Of a DNA stretch of 64,000 nt, positions 1 to 7,587 are shown piece after piece (position 1 is the stretch's first letter; each line of letters opens with the position of its first letter). The DNA is from Fibrobacter sp. UWB13 (GTDB taxonomy: Bacteria; Fibrobacterota; Fibrobacteria; Fibrobacterales; Fibrobacteraceae). The notes under the pieces were generated by a model, which worked only from the letters and a program-made list of their open reading frames with translations, did no database searches and was not told where the DNA came from. The stretch lies in NCBI RefSeq assembly GCF_900177805.1, contig NZ_FXAX01000001.1:1798001-1862000 (forward strand). Reading direction: 5' to 3'. Made by a program: the position numbers and the translations under genes.

Positions 1-1296
1 GAGGGAGGCTTCTGCGGTGTAGATGAGCGAGCCGGCATCGTTTGCGTGGGTCGGCATCACGGCAACGCCCATGCTGAGCGTGGTCGCGAGGATTCCTTCA
101 CCGTAGGCAATCTGGAGCTGCGAGATTTCATTGCGGATGCGTTCAGCACGGTTCCTCGTGATGTTGAGGTCAGCGCCCGGCATAATCACGCAGAACACGT
201 CATCGGAGTAGCGGCACGGGATGTCTTCGCCACGGATGTAGCTCGGCAAGCGCTGTCCAAGTTCCCAGAAAAGCTGTTCCACGGCGTGGCGGCCTTGGGC
301 GTTCTGCACGGCAGGGATTGCATCGGGGTAAAGCATCACGATACCAATGGGCGACTTGTGGCGCACGGCAGCAGTGATTTCGCGGCTGAGCGATTCTTCC
401 ATATAACGTTTGTTAAAAAGACCGGTCAGCACGTCGCGGATGCTGTGCTGTTCAAAGCGTATGCTCAGGTCCTGGTTCGCCACATAAAGTCCAAACGCGG
501 TAGCGACAATGCTCACCTTCGCCTGCCAGTATTCCTTGGTTTCGGTTTCCGGGAGCTTATCGACCTGGAGTGTCAGAATGCCGAAGTGTTCTTCAAGGCC
601 TTCGATCGGGGCGCAAATGGCAATGCCCTTCGGGCGGTGGTGCAAGTGCGTACAACCGCTAGAGACTTCAGGAGAGCTATAGTCAGTCACGACGATGTCG
701 CCGGTATTGAAGCTTGCGCATTCAGCCGGGAGCACGGTTTCGTCACTGATGACGTTTGGGCCAAAGCGGAAAATCTGAGAAAGTTCAGTCTGCACGCCGC
801 CGTACATATAAAGTACGCCAGAAGCTTCGGGGAAGAGTTCCGGCAAGAGCTTTTGCATGGCATCGATGACTTCGGTAAACGGACGGTTGCGCAGAATACC
901 GATCTTAAAGCCGTTCCAGGCTTCGAGCGGGAACCCGACCTTGAGGGCGGCTGCATCGAGCTTCTTGATGGAGGCGGGCACGGGCTGCTGTTTGAGCGCC
1001 TCAGCGGCGGGGATTGCACCCGGCGGGAGCGGGTTTTTCTTTTCTTCTTGGAGGCGGACCGACACGAACTGCGTGTCCTTGGGCTGCGGCTTGTTCAGCA
1101 CCTCGTTAAAATCGTTTTCGATGGCTTCAATCTGCCTGCTGCAGACGGTATAAAAAACGAAGCCGAGCACTGCGCCCCAAGCTCCGACAAATATGAACTT
1201 CGCCCCGATGGACATAGTTTCTTCGGGGACTACATATGCAGCAATAACGCCCATCAAAAAGGCGACCAACCAAAAGATATATTTAACGATATTCAT
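1..1296 (-). CDS. GAF-GGDEF protein with degenerate active site, C-terminus cut by window edge
   Basis: The frame reads 432 codons from an ATG and leaves the window without a stop. Two hydrophobic segments (about residues 3-23 and 30-47) anchor it in the inner membrane. A cytoplasmic GAF-like domain spans about 115-275 and a diguanylate-cyclase-type GGDEF domain starts at RDVLTGLFNKRY (R287). In active cyclases the signature is GG[D/E]EF; here it reads SDDVF (364-368) within RYSDDVFCVIMPG. The usual DxDxFKxxND segment is also eroded, reading MLYPDAIPAVQNAQG. It is therefore probably a catalytically dead GGDEF domain acting as a c-di-GMP or nucleotide sensor or scaffold. Domains beyond the edge (for example EAL) cannot be excluded. 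Confidence 0.85.
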   Translation of the reverse strand, partial: MNIVKYIFWLVAFLMGVIAAYVVPEETMSIGAKFIFVGAWGAVLGFVFYTVCSRQIEAIENDFNEVLNKPQPKDTQFVSVRLQEEKKNPLPPGAIPAAEALKQQPVPASIKKLDAAALKVGFPLEAWNGFKIGILRNRPFTEVIDAMQKLLPELFPEASGVLYMYGGVQTELSQIFRFGPNVISDETVLPAECASFNTGDIVVTDYSSPEVSSGCTHLHHRPKGIAICAPIEGLEEHFGILTLQVDKLPETETKEYWQAKVSIVATAFGLYVANQDLSIRFEQHSIRDVLTGLFNKRYMEESLSREITAAVRHKSPIGIVMLYPDAIPAVQNAQGRHAVEQLFWELGQRLPSYIRGEDIPCRYSDDVFCVIMPGADLNITRNRAERIRNEISQLQIAYGEGILATTLSMGVAVMPTHANDAGSLIYTAEASL

Positions 1297-1427
1297 ACCA
1301 TAAATAATATTAAAATATTACAGGGCATGGCTGTAAAGAATTTTTAAAACAGCCCCTTAAAAGCGAAGTTCCTCTACGATACTCATTGATACAAAAAGGA
1401 TGGAACTATTAATGTGCGATATAAAAC

Positions 1428-1646
1428 TTAGCCCTTTTGCAAAAACTCTTCGCGAACGAATTCATAGATGTAATCAGCACTTCGAGCCCGCAATCCCGTA
1501 CTAGGATCATTTAAAGAATCAAAAATCTTTGACTTATAAACAAAATTGAAAGCTGTTTCCATATCCAAAGAAAACTCATTCATCAAAGATTGAACATTTT
1601 TTTCAACAATCCTCGAAACCAATGATTCGCTTTGAGCCGCAGTCAT
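1428..1646 (-). CDS. Small acidic/helical protein, third gene of a DUF3990 module
   Basis: A 72-residue protein of predicted helical character with motifs ETAFNFVYKSKIFDSL and STGLRARSADYIYEFVREEF. Its start overlaps the end of the preceding DUF3990 gene, so the two are probably translationally coupled. Small proteins of this kind accompany DUF3990 genes in Bacteroidetes-like genomes, as I recall, and by position it could be an antitoxin or accessory subunit. No enzymatic motif is visible. That it is a real gene is well supported by the overlap and tight operon; its function is inference. Confidence 0.7.
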   Translation of the reverse strand: MTAAQSESLVSRIVEKNVQSLMNEFSLDMETAFNFVYKSKIFDSLNDPSTGLRARSADYIYEFVREEFLQKG

Positions 1647-2119
1647 TACTTAACCCTCCGCAAAAGAGAAACAGCCTTTTCTGTTAAAAAGCAATATTGA
1701 CTATTCAAGTCTTTATACTCAAGTTCCTTAGCCAACTCTTCTAACGTACGTAGGCCGTCTTCATACATATTAAGCAAATAAGCGACTCCATCATCAGCAA
1801 TCGGACCTACAACAATATCATAGTTATGAGTAAACTTAGCAGAACTACTTCTATTTTTATAAATAAATTCAGCCCATTCAACACACACTTTTTCAAATCG
1901 TAATAATCTCAATTGATTTGATTGAAAAATACTTTCATCAAATTCATATTCTTGGACAACAGGATTTCCTCCAAAAATACGACTACGATTTTTAGCCAAC
2001 TCATACGCTTGACGTTGGATATCAGTCACATAAAAGCCTCTTCCAAAGTCCTTATAAGGCTTTGTTTTCTTCAAATCTATTTCAGAAAAATCGCTATTTG
2101 TCCCATGATAAAGAATCAT
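1646..2119 (-). CDS. DUF3990 family protein, ADP-ribosyltransferase-like fold
   Basis: 157 residues. The N-terminus MILYHGTNSDF and the downstream GRGFYVTD (about 27-34) match DUF3990, a family I place in the ADP-ribosyltransferase superfamily, where the YHGT strand helps form the NAD pocket. No signal peptide is present, so it should act in the cytoplasm. It overlaps the upstream DUF3791 gene by 4 nt (ATGA) and the downstream small gene by 1 nt, giving three co-translated genes. The compact three-gene arrangement resembles toxin-antitoxin loci built on ADP-ribosyltransferase-like toxins. The catalytic Glu is not assigned with confidence, and the toxin role is inferred from the layout. Confidence 0.78.
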   Translation of the reverse strand: MILYHGTNSDFSEIDLKKTKPYKDFGRGFYVTDIQRQAYELAKNRSRIFGGNPVVQEYEFDESIFQSNQLRLLRFEKVCVEWAEFIYKNRSSSAKFTHNYDIVVGPIADDGVAYLLNMYEDGLRTLEELAKELEYKDLNSQYCFLTEKAVSLLRRVK

Positions 2120-2334
2120 CCAATTGTGCCCCCATTATTTTTGCAAACAACAACCAAGTCATTCAATGCATCTTCTACAGGAAGAAGGTGTTCCGAAGAA
2201 TAGCATTCATCGAGAAAACGAACGCCTTTGAAATCACATAAATAACTTGCTGCAGCCTGAAGCGACAATCGAAAACGCTTCGCAAAAAGCCGGATGCACA
2301 TATTCACATATGGGATTTTGTATTTGTCAGCCAT
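2116..2334 (-). CDS. DUF3791 family small protein
   Basis: 72 residues starting MADKYKIPYVNMCIRLF, with the helical pattern FRLSLQAAASYLCDFKGVRFLDECYSSEHL and a C-terminal SVEDALNDLVV-like helix (here PVEDALNDLVVV). This matches DUF3791, a family encoded next to DUF3990. A longer in-frame extension upstream exists but would run antisense through the start of the radical SAM gene, so the internal ATG is preferred. It is the first gene of the overlapping module and is divergent from the radical SAM gene, with a 66-nt promoter gap. An antitoxin-like partner role is inference. Confidence 0.72.
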   Translation of the reverse strand: MADKYKIPYVNMCIRLFAKRFRLSLQAAASYLCDFKGVRFLDECYSSEHLLPVEDALNDLVVVCKNNGGTIG

Positions 2335-2400
2335 ATCCTGAATATAGATTATCACTCGTAAAAAGACAACCCTTCCCCATTCTATTCTATATTTAACAAC

Positions 2401-4974
2401 ATGACAATCCTTGAGAAAATCGCACTTGCACTCCCCGCAGTAGAATCCCCCGCCCGTTACATGGGCGGCGAAGCGAACAGCGTCATCAAAGACCACAGCA
2501 AAATGCTTGCACGCATGGCGTTTGTGTTCCCGGACACTTACGAAATCGGCATGAGCAACAACGGGCTCAGAATTTTGTACCATGTGCTGAACCGCGAACC
2601 GGATTTGCTTTGCGAAGTGGCTTTTGCGCCGTGGGACGACATGGCCGCCGAGATGAAGAAGTACGATATTCCGCTTTATACGCACGCGAGCTATACGGCG
2701 GTCAAGGATTACGAAGTCGTGGGGCTTACGCTCCAGACCGAGCTCAACTTTACAAACGTGCCGTACGTGCTTGAACTTGCAGGGATTCCTGCATGGCAAA
2801 AAGACCGTGCCGAGAGCGACCCGATTGTCGTTTCGGGCGGACCCTCGATGGGCAACCCCGAACCGGTCGCCGATTTCTTTGACGCGTTCATGATTGGCGA
2901 TGGCGAAAAGCTGATTGTCAAATTTGTGCGTTGCGTTGGCGAAGGGCGCAAGGCGGGACTTTCACGTGCCCAGATTCTGGAAAACTTGTCTAAAATCGAT
3001 GGCGTTTACGTTCCGAGCTTGACAAAGGTCGTCAAGAACGAATACGGCGTGATTGTGCCTGCGGAACCTGCAAAGGGCTCTTACGAGAAGACGAACGGTG
3101 TACGCCGCCAGTTTATCCCGGTTTTGGACCCCAAAGACTACCCAATCAAGAACTTGATTGCAAACATGCAACTTGTCCACAACCGCTTTAGCGTGGAAGT
3201 GATGCGTGGTTGCGCGCAGGGTTGCCGTTTCTGCCAGGCGGGCATTTGGTACAGGCCGTGCCGCGAGCTCAATCCGGACGATGTTTTGGACATTGCAAAG
3301 GCTGGCATTCAAGCCACAGGCGAACGCGAACTCGGTCTTTTGTCGCTTTCTACCGCTGACTACAAGCCGGTCGAAGCGCTCACGGATTCCATCATTGACG
3401 ACCCGTTTTATGACAACGTAGACGTAAGCCTTCCGAGTATCCGCGTCAACAGTTTTGGACAAAGTCTTGCTGAAAAAGTAGCAGCGCTCAAAGGCGGTCG
3501 TAGCGCCACGTTCGCACCGGAAACAGGTTCTGAACGCATCCGCAAGATGATCAACAAGACCATCAGCGACCAGGACATGTACGACGCCGCCGAACACGCA
3601 TTCTCCAGTGGGTTCAACAAGATCAAGCTTTACACGATGATCGGTTTCCCGACAGAGAACTTGGATGATATGCAGGCATTCTGCGAGCTCATCTTCAATC
3701 TCGTGAAAATCGGGCGCAAGTATAACCGCGGCATTCAAATTGCAGTGAGCATCGGCATTCTCATTCCGAAATCATTTACGGGCCTGCAATGGGCTCCGTT
3801 TATGGACAAAGAAACAGCACTCGGGCACATCCGCTACGTGCGCGAAAAGTTCTTCAAGCACCCGAACGTGAAAATCAACTGGGCGGCCTGGGAAACAAGT
3901 TTCTTGGAAGCAGTCTACAGCCGCGGCGACCGCAGCCTTGGTCCTGTCATTTACGCCGCCTACAAGAAGGGCATCATCTTCGAAAGCGACAGCTACCGTT
4001 TTGACTTTAACAAGTGGCTCGAAGTCTGGCAAGAATGCGGCTACGACACGAACTGGGTCTACCGCGAACGCGACAAGGATGAAGTCTTCCCGTGGGACTT
4101 TATTCACGCAGGCACGACAAAGCAATACTTGCGCCGCGAATGGGAAAAGGCATTTGATCCGAATTCCGCACCCGTGCCAAACTGCAAATGGGGTGATTGC
4201 CAAGCTTGCGGTATCCCGGGATTCGGCAAAGAAATCGTCCTCGCCGACGACCCTGTGCGCCACAAGGCGCCGAGCCGTACCCCTGAAGAAATCAAGAAGC
4301 TCGTGGCAGAACGCCGCCCGAGCCAGAAGGTGAGCTACAGTTACAAGATTACGTTCAAGAAGTCCGGCATCAGCCGATTCCTGCCGCACCACAACATGCT
4401 TAGTTTCTTCGAACGCACGTTCATTTGCGCAGGCATCCCGATCAAGTTCAGCGAAGGCTTCAGCCCGAAGCCCCGCATTGTGAACATGGGTGCCTTGCCG
4501 CTCGGACTTGAGACTTACTGCGAAGTCATTAGCGTTGATTTACTGCAAAAGCTTGACCTCTCCGCCGAAGGTAAACCCGCCATTATTGCAAAGCTCAGCG
4601 CTCCGTTCCCGCGCGGCATGGAAATCGTGGATATCGAGCCTTTGAAGGAAAAGCTCTCGAAGCATTTCCCGAAAGCGATGGTCTACCGCCACACGCCCGA
4701 AAGCATCCCCGCCGACCTTATGCAAAAGTTCGAACAAAAGCAATTGCCTATTGTCACGAACCACCGCGGTCAGCAGATGGACTTGAACGAGCAGATTTTA
4801 GGAATTGATATTCAGAACGGCACAATGGTTGTGCGCGTCAAGTGTAACAACCAGGGGACAACCCCTAGTCCGTTTGTCATTTTTGCAGGGCTGCTTGGCA
4901 TTGAGATTGACCCGGCCAAGCTCGATGAAGTCTCCCGCCGCTTCCTCGTCGCAAAGATTGCCATTGAATGGTAA
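2401..4974 (+). CDS. B12-binding-like radical SAM protein fused to a DUF2344 (TIGR03960 + TIGR03936) domain
   Basis: 857 residues. The N-terminal part (about 30-190) has the cobalamin-binding-like architecture of the TIGR03960 family (DTYEIGMSNNG, GGPSMGNPEPV). The radical SAM [4Fe-4S] motif CAQGCRFC gives ligands C271, C275 and C278, followed by GERELGLLSLSTADY and ETGSERIRKMINK. The C-terminal 200 residues, starting SYKITFKKSGISRFLPHHNM, match the TIGR03936/DUF2344 domain, which in many genomes is a separate adjacent gene; here the two are fused. The substrate is unknown to me; homologues often lie near RNase G or ribosomal genes, so RNA or ribosome modification is possible but not shown here. 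Confidence 0.9.
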   Translation: MTILEKIALALPAVESPARYMGGEANSVIKDHSKMLARMAFVFPDTYEIGMSNNGLRILYHVLNREPDLLCEVAFAPWDDMAAEMKKYDIPLYTHASYTAVKDYEVVGLTLQTELNFTNVPYVLELAGIPAWQKDRAESDPIVVSGGPSMGNPEPVADFFDAFMIGDGEKLIVKFVRCVGEGRKAGLSRAQILENLSKIDGVYVPSLTKVVKNEYGVIVPAEPAKGSYEKTNGVRRQFIPVLDPKDYPIKNLIANMQLVHNRFSVEVMRGCAQGCRFCQAGIWYRPCRELNPDDVLDIAKAGIQATGERELGLLSLSTADYKPVEALTDSIIDDPFYDNVDVSLPSIRVNSFGQSLAEKVAALKGGRSATFAPETGSERIRKMINKTISDQDMYDAAEHAFSSGFNKIKLYTMIGFPTENLDDMQAFCELIFNLVKIGRKYNRGIQIAVSIGILIPKSFTGLQWAPFMDKETALGHIRYVREKFFKHPNVKINWAAWETSFLEAVYSRGDRSLGPVIYAAYKKGIIFESDSYRFDFNKWLEVWQECGYDTNWVYRERDKDEVFPWDFIHAGTTKQYLRREWEKAFDPNSAPVPNCKWGDCQACGIPGFGKEIVLADDPVRHKAPSRTPEEIKKLVAERRPSQKVSYSYKITFKKSGISRFLPHHNMLSFFERTFICAGIPIKFSEGFSPKPRIVNMGALPLGLETYCEVISVDLLQKLDLSAEGKPAIIAKLSAPFPRGMEIVDIEPLKEKLSKHFPKAMVYRHTPESIPADLMQKFEQKQLPIVTNHRGQQMDLNEQILGIDIQNGTMVVRVKCNNQGTTPSPFVIFAGLLGIEIDPAKLDEVSRRFLVAKIAIEW

Positions 4975-5187
4975 TTATTCAGCCGGGAGAATGATCTCGA
5001 TGTGACTGGTGCTGACGTTAAGAAAGTGCGTACGGAACAGGTCCTTTTCATTCCTGTCGCAAACGCGCACCTGCGTCACCGCAATAAAATCCTTGTTTTC
5101 ACGGATATAGTCCGTGAGGCGTTCGTCACGCAGCGTGTCGATTTCGCCCGTAATGACAAAATTATCTGTCCACATTTTTACTAGCAT
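4975..5187 (-). CDS. Hypothetical small protein
   Basis: 70 residues, MLVKMWTDNFVITGEIDT..., ending SHIEIILPAE. The pattern of short beta strands (FVITGEIDT, DFIAVTQVRVCD, THFLNVSTSHIEII) with RLTDYI in between resembles small SH3/Sm-like barrel proteins of the DUF6812 type, but that match is tentative. It is convergent with the radical SAM gene and the two stop codons abut. No signal peptide, membrane segment or catalytic motif is visible. Confidence 0.6.
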   Translation of the reverse strand: MLVKMWTDNFVITGEIDTLRDERLTDYIRENKDFIAVTQVRVCDRNEKDLFRTHFLNVSTSHIEIILPAE

Positions 5188-5288
5188 ACCACTAATATAT
5201 AAATGTTAGTCCAAGTAAGAAGATAAAAACCTTATTTTTTCGCCCCTAAAGCCATTTTATCGTATATTATTCAATAAGATACAACAAT

Positions 5289-5359
5289 GTCATGCCCGAT
5301 TTATTCGGGCATCTCCCTTTTAAAAGAAAATAGGAGATTCCCGCCTTCGCGGGAATGAC
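5289..5359. repeat. Pair of intergenic inverted repeats
   Basis: Two hairpins stand in tandem upstream of the LOG gene: GTCATGCCCGA-N-TCGGGCAT and GATTCCCGCCTTCGCGGGAATGAC. Both belong to the ATGAC-ended repeat family found in at least eight other gaps of this window. They may act as transcript 3' ends or be a mobile REP-like element. Confidence 0.75.
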
Positions 5360-5399
5360 AAGAATGAATCAATTTAAACTTAATTAAGAGGTTCGCATT

Positions 5400-6242
5400 A
5401 TGGCACCGAAAAAAGTACGCACGATTCCAGGGCAGATGGCATACAACAACGCCGAATTCATGGAAAGCGATGCCGCACGCCCCATTCGATTCCTTTCTGA
5501 ATTTTTCCAGCCTGCACAAGTTTTTGCACAAGAAGATATCAAGAATTCTATCGTGTTCTTTGGTTCGGCACGCACACTTCCGCCCGACGAAATCAAAAAA
5601 CGCCGCAAGGGCTGCAAGGATAAAAAGGAACTTGCAAGGCTTGACAGGCTCTCCAAAGTCGCTGATTCTTACAATGCAGCTCGTGAACTCGCTGCCAAGC
5701 TCGGCAAGTGGATTAACAAGCGCCACCACGGCTACGCCATCATGACGGGCGGTGGTCCGGGCATTATGGAAGCCGGCAACCGCGGTGCATCTGACGTGGG
5801 TACGCCTTCTGTCGGTTTGAACATCAAGCTGCCTTTCGAACAACATTGCAACCCGTACATCGATGACGAACTGAACTTGCAGTTCCGTTATTTCTTTGTC
5901 CGTAAGTACTGGTTCTTGCGCATGGCTCGTGCGCTCGTTATTTTCCCTGGTGGATTCGGCACGCTCGACGAAGCCTTCGAAATGCTCACGCTTATCCAGA
6001 CCGATAAGTATGCGCAGCAGATGCCGGTCGTGATTTTCGATTCCAAGTTCTGGAAGAAGGCTCTGAACTGGGAATTTTTCGCCGAAACGGGCATGATCAA
6101 TCCCGAAGACCTCAAGCTCTTCAAGTTCTGCGACACCGTCGATGAGGCTTACGACTTCATCACCTCCAGGCTCGAAGAACAGAGCGAAGAAAAGGTCACG
6201 TTCGCGCGCTCCCACGCCGAAGACGAAGAAAAGAAGAAGTAA
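5400..6242 (+). CDS. LOG family protein (TIGR00730-like), putative nucleotide 5'-monophosphate phosphoribohydrolase
   Basis: 280 residues with the two family signatures: GGGPGIMEA (117-125) and PGGFGTLDE (183-191). LOG proteins release the base from cytokinin-type or purine nucleoside monophosphates and were formerly annotated as lysine decarboxylases. The catalytic Arg/Glu residues sit in these motifs. An N-terminal extension of about 90 residues and a charged C-terminal tail (HAEDEEKKK) lie outside the Rossmann core. An ATG preceded by AAGAGG fixes the start. It is a single gene, cytoplasmic, with repeat-containing gaps on both sides. The biological substrate in bacteria of this type is uncertain. 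Confidence 0.88.
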   Translation: MAPKKVRTIPGQMAYNNAEFMESDAARPIRFLSEFFQPAQVFAQEDIKNSIVFFGSARTLPPDEIKKRRKGCKDKKELARLDRLSKVADSYNAARELAAKLGKWINKRHHGYAIMTGGGPGIMEAGNRGASDVGTPSVGLNIKLPFEQHCNPYIDDELNLQFRYFFVRKYWFLRMARALVIFPGGFGTLDEAFEMLTLIQTDKYAQQMPVVIFDSKFWKKALNWEFFAETGMINPEDLKLFKFCDTVDEAYDFITSRLEEQSEEKVTFARSHAEDEEKKK

Positions 6243-6256
6243 AGAACAAGACTTAA

Positions 6257-6389
6257 CTGGATCCTTCACTTCGTTCAGGATGACGATACAATAATGTCAT
6301 GCCCGCCGGAGCCTGTGCTGAGCGCAGTCGAAGTAAGCGGGCATCTTTTTTGTCGCCCCTGTCACCCCGGCCTCCGTGCCGGGGTCATC
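6257..6389. repeat. Three tandem intergenic inverted repeats
   Basis: The gap holds an ACTGGATCCTTC...CAGGATGAC element (6257-6285), a longer GTCATGCCCGC...GCGGGCAT hairpin (6296-6343) and GTCACCCCGG...CCGGGGTCATC followed by a T run (6361-6394). The last is a near-exact inverse copy of the element at 31120-31148. The T run means it could serve as a terminator for the LOG gene. Confidence 0.75.
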
Positions 6390-6409
6390 TTTTTTGCTAA
6401 TTTTTTTTC

Positions 6410-7516
6410 ATGTTCTGGAACAATTTGGCAGAAACGATGGACAGGGTCTCGCGCAATTTGGCGCTCCGTCCGAACTACACCATGGAAGAATACCAGCGGT
6501 GGTTCGACCACAATCCTGACTTTAAGCACAACGGCAATGCAGAACGCATCGAGCTTATCGAGCCGCTTTCGCTCGTAGGCACAAACCAGCTCTACCGCGC
6601 CAAGCTCTGGATTGAACACCCGCGCGATGAAAAGCGCTACGACGAAAAAGAAATCGTCGTGAAAATCTGCAAGTACTGGGCTCCCCCAGGCAAGAACCGC
6701 CTGCACCGTTTGAACATGCTCTTGAGTGCGTTCCAAGACGAAATCCGCATCAACAACCTAATCCGCGCCACAAACATCGAAGGCGTGGTGCAGACTTTTG
6801 GCGGAGGCATCGCGGGTCGCCACCCCTACCTCAAGCTAGAGTTTATCAAAGGTTGCTCGCTCGATAGAGTCATCAAGCCAAAGCTCACTGACGAAGAACT
6901 TTTGCAGCGCGTGGCACAAATCGCCTACCTTGCAAACACCATCAGCCAGCTCCATTACTACCAAATTGTGCATAAGGACATCAAGCCCAAGAACTTGCTC
7001 CTTTGCCAGAATCCGGCGCACAAGAACAACCATAAGATTTTGATTTGCGACTTTGGTTACGCCCAAGCCAAGATGCGCGAATCCGTTACCGAAGGCGGCG
7101 GAGTCTTTTCGCCTAGCTACAGCGCACCGGAACTCGCCCAGTCTAGCGAAAACATCACGTACGCCGTGGACTACTTTAGTTTCGGTGCCGTGATGCACGA
7201 ATACCTTACCGGCGTAAAGCTCTACCCCAAGGCGAAGGAAATCTACACCGAAGAAGGGCGCCTAATAACCAAGCGCTACATGGAATACATCGAGAACGGT
7301 CGCGAAAACGTGTTTAACGATGAACGTTTCCCGGAAATTCACGATTGGATCGATGCACTGACCACGTTTGACGCCAACGAACGCATGAAAAAGAGCCCGA
7401 ACCTGTTCGCCCTCGCCCACAAGCTCCGCGAAGAGGTAAATGCCCAGGGATTCCGGGACGTAAATACCGATTTTCTGTGGAACCAGCTGAATGAGTACGG
7501 AAAGCGCACGTTCTAA
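6410..7516 (+). CDS. Serine/threonine protein kinase
   Basis: 368 residues with a Hanks-type kinase core. The ATP lysine is K85 in EIVVKI, the alpha-C glutamate probably E111, and the catalytic loop HKDIKPKN (188-195) has Lys in place of the usual Arg of HRD. DFG is at 214-216 and the APE-equivalent is APE at 239-241. The glycine loop is degenerate (LVGTNQLY), but the remaining ATP and Mg ligands are intact, so activity is likely. There is no transmembrane or extracellular sensor domain, so it is cytoplasmic. The rhomboid-like gene follows after 71 nt and may be co-transcribed. Confidence 0.92.
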   Translation: MFWNNLAETMDRVSRNLALRPNYTMEEYQRWFDHNPDFKHNGNAERIELIEPLSLVGTNQLYRAKLWIEHPRDEKRYDEKEIVVKICKYWAPPGKNRLHRLNMLLSAFQDEIRINNLIRATNIEGVVQTFGGGIAGRHPYLKLEFIKGCSLDRVIKPKLTDEELLQRVAQIAYLANTISQLHYYQIVHKDIKPKNLLLCQNPAHKNNHKILICDFGYAQAKMRESVTEGGGVFSPSYSAPELAQSSENITYAVDYFSFGAVMHEYLTGVKLYPKAKEIYTEEGRLITKRYMEYIENGRENVFNDERFPEIHDWIDALTTFDANERMKKSPNLFALAHKLREEVNAQGFRDVNTDFLWNQLNEYGKRTF

Positions 7517-7587
7517 CACGCTTTTAGACTACATTTCGCCCCCTAGCCCAATTACACTTCACTAATGATTTGTTTATATTCATTAGT

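Noticed and set aside
46-1347. 433-residue open frame on the plus strand at the left edge
   Set aside because: It is the antisense shadow of the GAF-GGDEF gene. The minus-strand reading gives a recognised domain order and a good N-terminal membrane segment.
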